From Nocardioides aurantiacus (lineage in GTDB: Bacteria; Actinomycetota; Actinomycetes; Propionibacteriales; Nocardioidaceae): a stretch of DNA of 64,000 nt. The stretch spans positions 3,472,001 to 3,536,000 of the forward strand of contig NZ_RKHO01000001.1 in assembly GCF_003752505.1 (NCBI RefSeq). Reading direction: 5' to 3'. Made by a program: the position numbers and the translations under genes. This document shows, one piece after another, positions 63,618 through 64,000 of this stretch; the stretch's first letter is position 1; each line of letters opens with the position of its first letter. Under the pieces are notes generated by a model that was not told where the DNA came from, did no database searches, and saw only the letters and a program-made list of their open reading frames with translations.

Positions 63618-64000
63618 ATGTCAGAACACGTGCTTGCGCGGCGATGGGTTCAGGCGCTGTGCGTAGGCCTGGCAGCCACAGTCGCGACGGGAACCGTCAC
63701 GGTGATCAGTCCGGCTGTTGCACATGCAGACACCATCACCGTTGCGAGTGTGGCTGACCCAACCGGCGACGTCAGGCTGCTAGCTCGGAAGGGACTGACA
63801 CGCGCTGAGAGGAAGTCGATCGACCTGAGGAAGGTCACTCTCAGACGGGTTGATGACAAGGCCCGGTTCACGTTCGCTATCCGCGACTTGATGCGCACAA
63901 GGAAGTTTGACCAGATGCTCTTCGTGTCGTGGAACGAGAGCCCCGACACCCCCGACCCGTGGATGGGGTCTCTATCGCTGGGGGTCAACAGCAAGTACGC
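63618..64000 (+). CDS. Secreted protein, partial
   Basis: The frame is open to the right edge; 127 codons are visible. A signal peptide (SEHVLARRWVQALCVGLAA, cleavage probably after AVAHA near residue 37) leads into a mature part starting DTITVASVADPTGDVRLL, then basic segments (RKGLTRAERKSIDLRKVTLRRV) and KFDQMLFVSWNESPDTPDPW. GGGG lies four bases before the ATG at 63618; another ATG six codons upstream is in frame. No family recognised. Codon use is less GC-biased than in the core genes, in line with the accessory region. Confidence 0.75.
   Translation, partial: MSEHVLARRWVQALCVGLAATVATGTVTVISPAVAHADTITVASVADPTGDVRLLARKGLTRAERKSIDLRKVTLRRVDDKARFTFAIRDLMRTRKFDQMLFVSWNESPDTPDPWMGSLSLGVNSKY

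Overview
The window is high-GC DNA with dense, mostly coupled operons. It carries a mycothiol synthase gene (mshD), a GlnR-type regulator, an actinobacterial sulfurtransferase/DUF1416/DUF4395 set and a WXG/DUF1023 secreted-hydrolase operon. This points to an actinobacterium; Nocardioides or a close relative fits best, but that is inferred from gene content and order, not from a marker gene. No rRNA, tRNA or CRISPR array was seen.

Region 1 (1-22,971) is a surface-polysaccharide locus. It holds a partial HAD-type enzyme, UDP-glucose dehydrogenase, an LPXTG protein, a DUF4012 protein, a bacterial tyrosine kinase/chain-length protein, a PglF/CapD-type membrane dehydratase, ATP sulfurylase (cysD, cysN), an FkbM methyltransferase, glycosyltransferases, a polymerase-like and a flippase-like membrane protein. 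It also holds a complete set for UDP-N-acetyl-L-fucosamine (CapE, CapF, CapG types) with a WbuB-like glycosyltransferase and a WecA/WbpL-type initiating transferase. The stretch 11.2-16.1 kb is visibly richer in A/T than its surroundings.

Region 2 (23-43.2 kb) is mainly core genome: YgfZ, a Fur-family regulator, nitrobindin, a six-gene WXG/DUF1023 operon with three tandem lipoproteins, a BKACE enzyme, DTD, VanZ, a sulfur operon behind a previously unlisted cysteine-containing leader peptide, an IspD-SDR fusion, thioredoxin-like and MoaD-like proteins, GlnR, MshD, an esterase, polyphosphate kinase and MutT1. The order sulfurtransferase / thioredoxin / glnR / mshD resembles the Rv0814c-Rv0819 region of Mycobacterium tuberculosis.

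Region 3 (43.3-57.2 kb) handles phosphate and copper. It has pstSCAB behind a clear PHO box, a nuclease-like gene flanked by two copies of one long inverted repeat, a PiT transporter with its DUF47 partner, csoR-copZ-copA behind a palindromic CsoR box, a cold-shock protein and a Pro-Glu repeat membrane protein.

Region 4 (about 57.3-64 kb) is accessory: lower coding density, no recognisable core genes, an HTH protein with a glycine-rich membrane region divergent from a 72-aa protein across a repeat-rich operator, a two-gene unit cut by a complete IS3-family element, and a partial secreted protein at the right edge.
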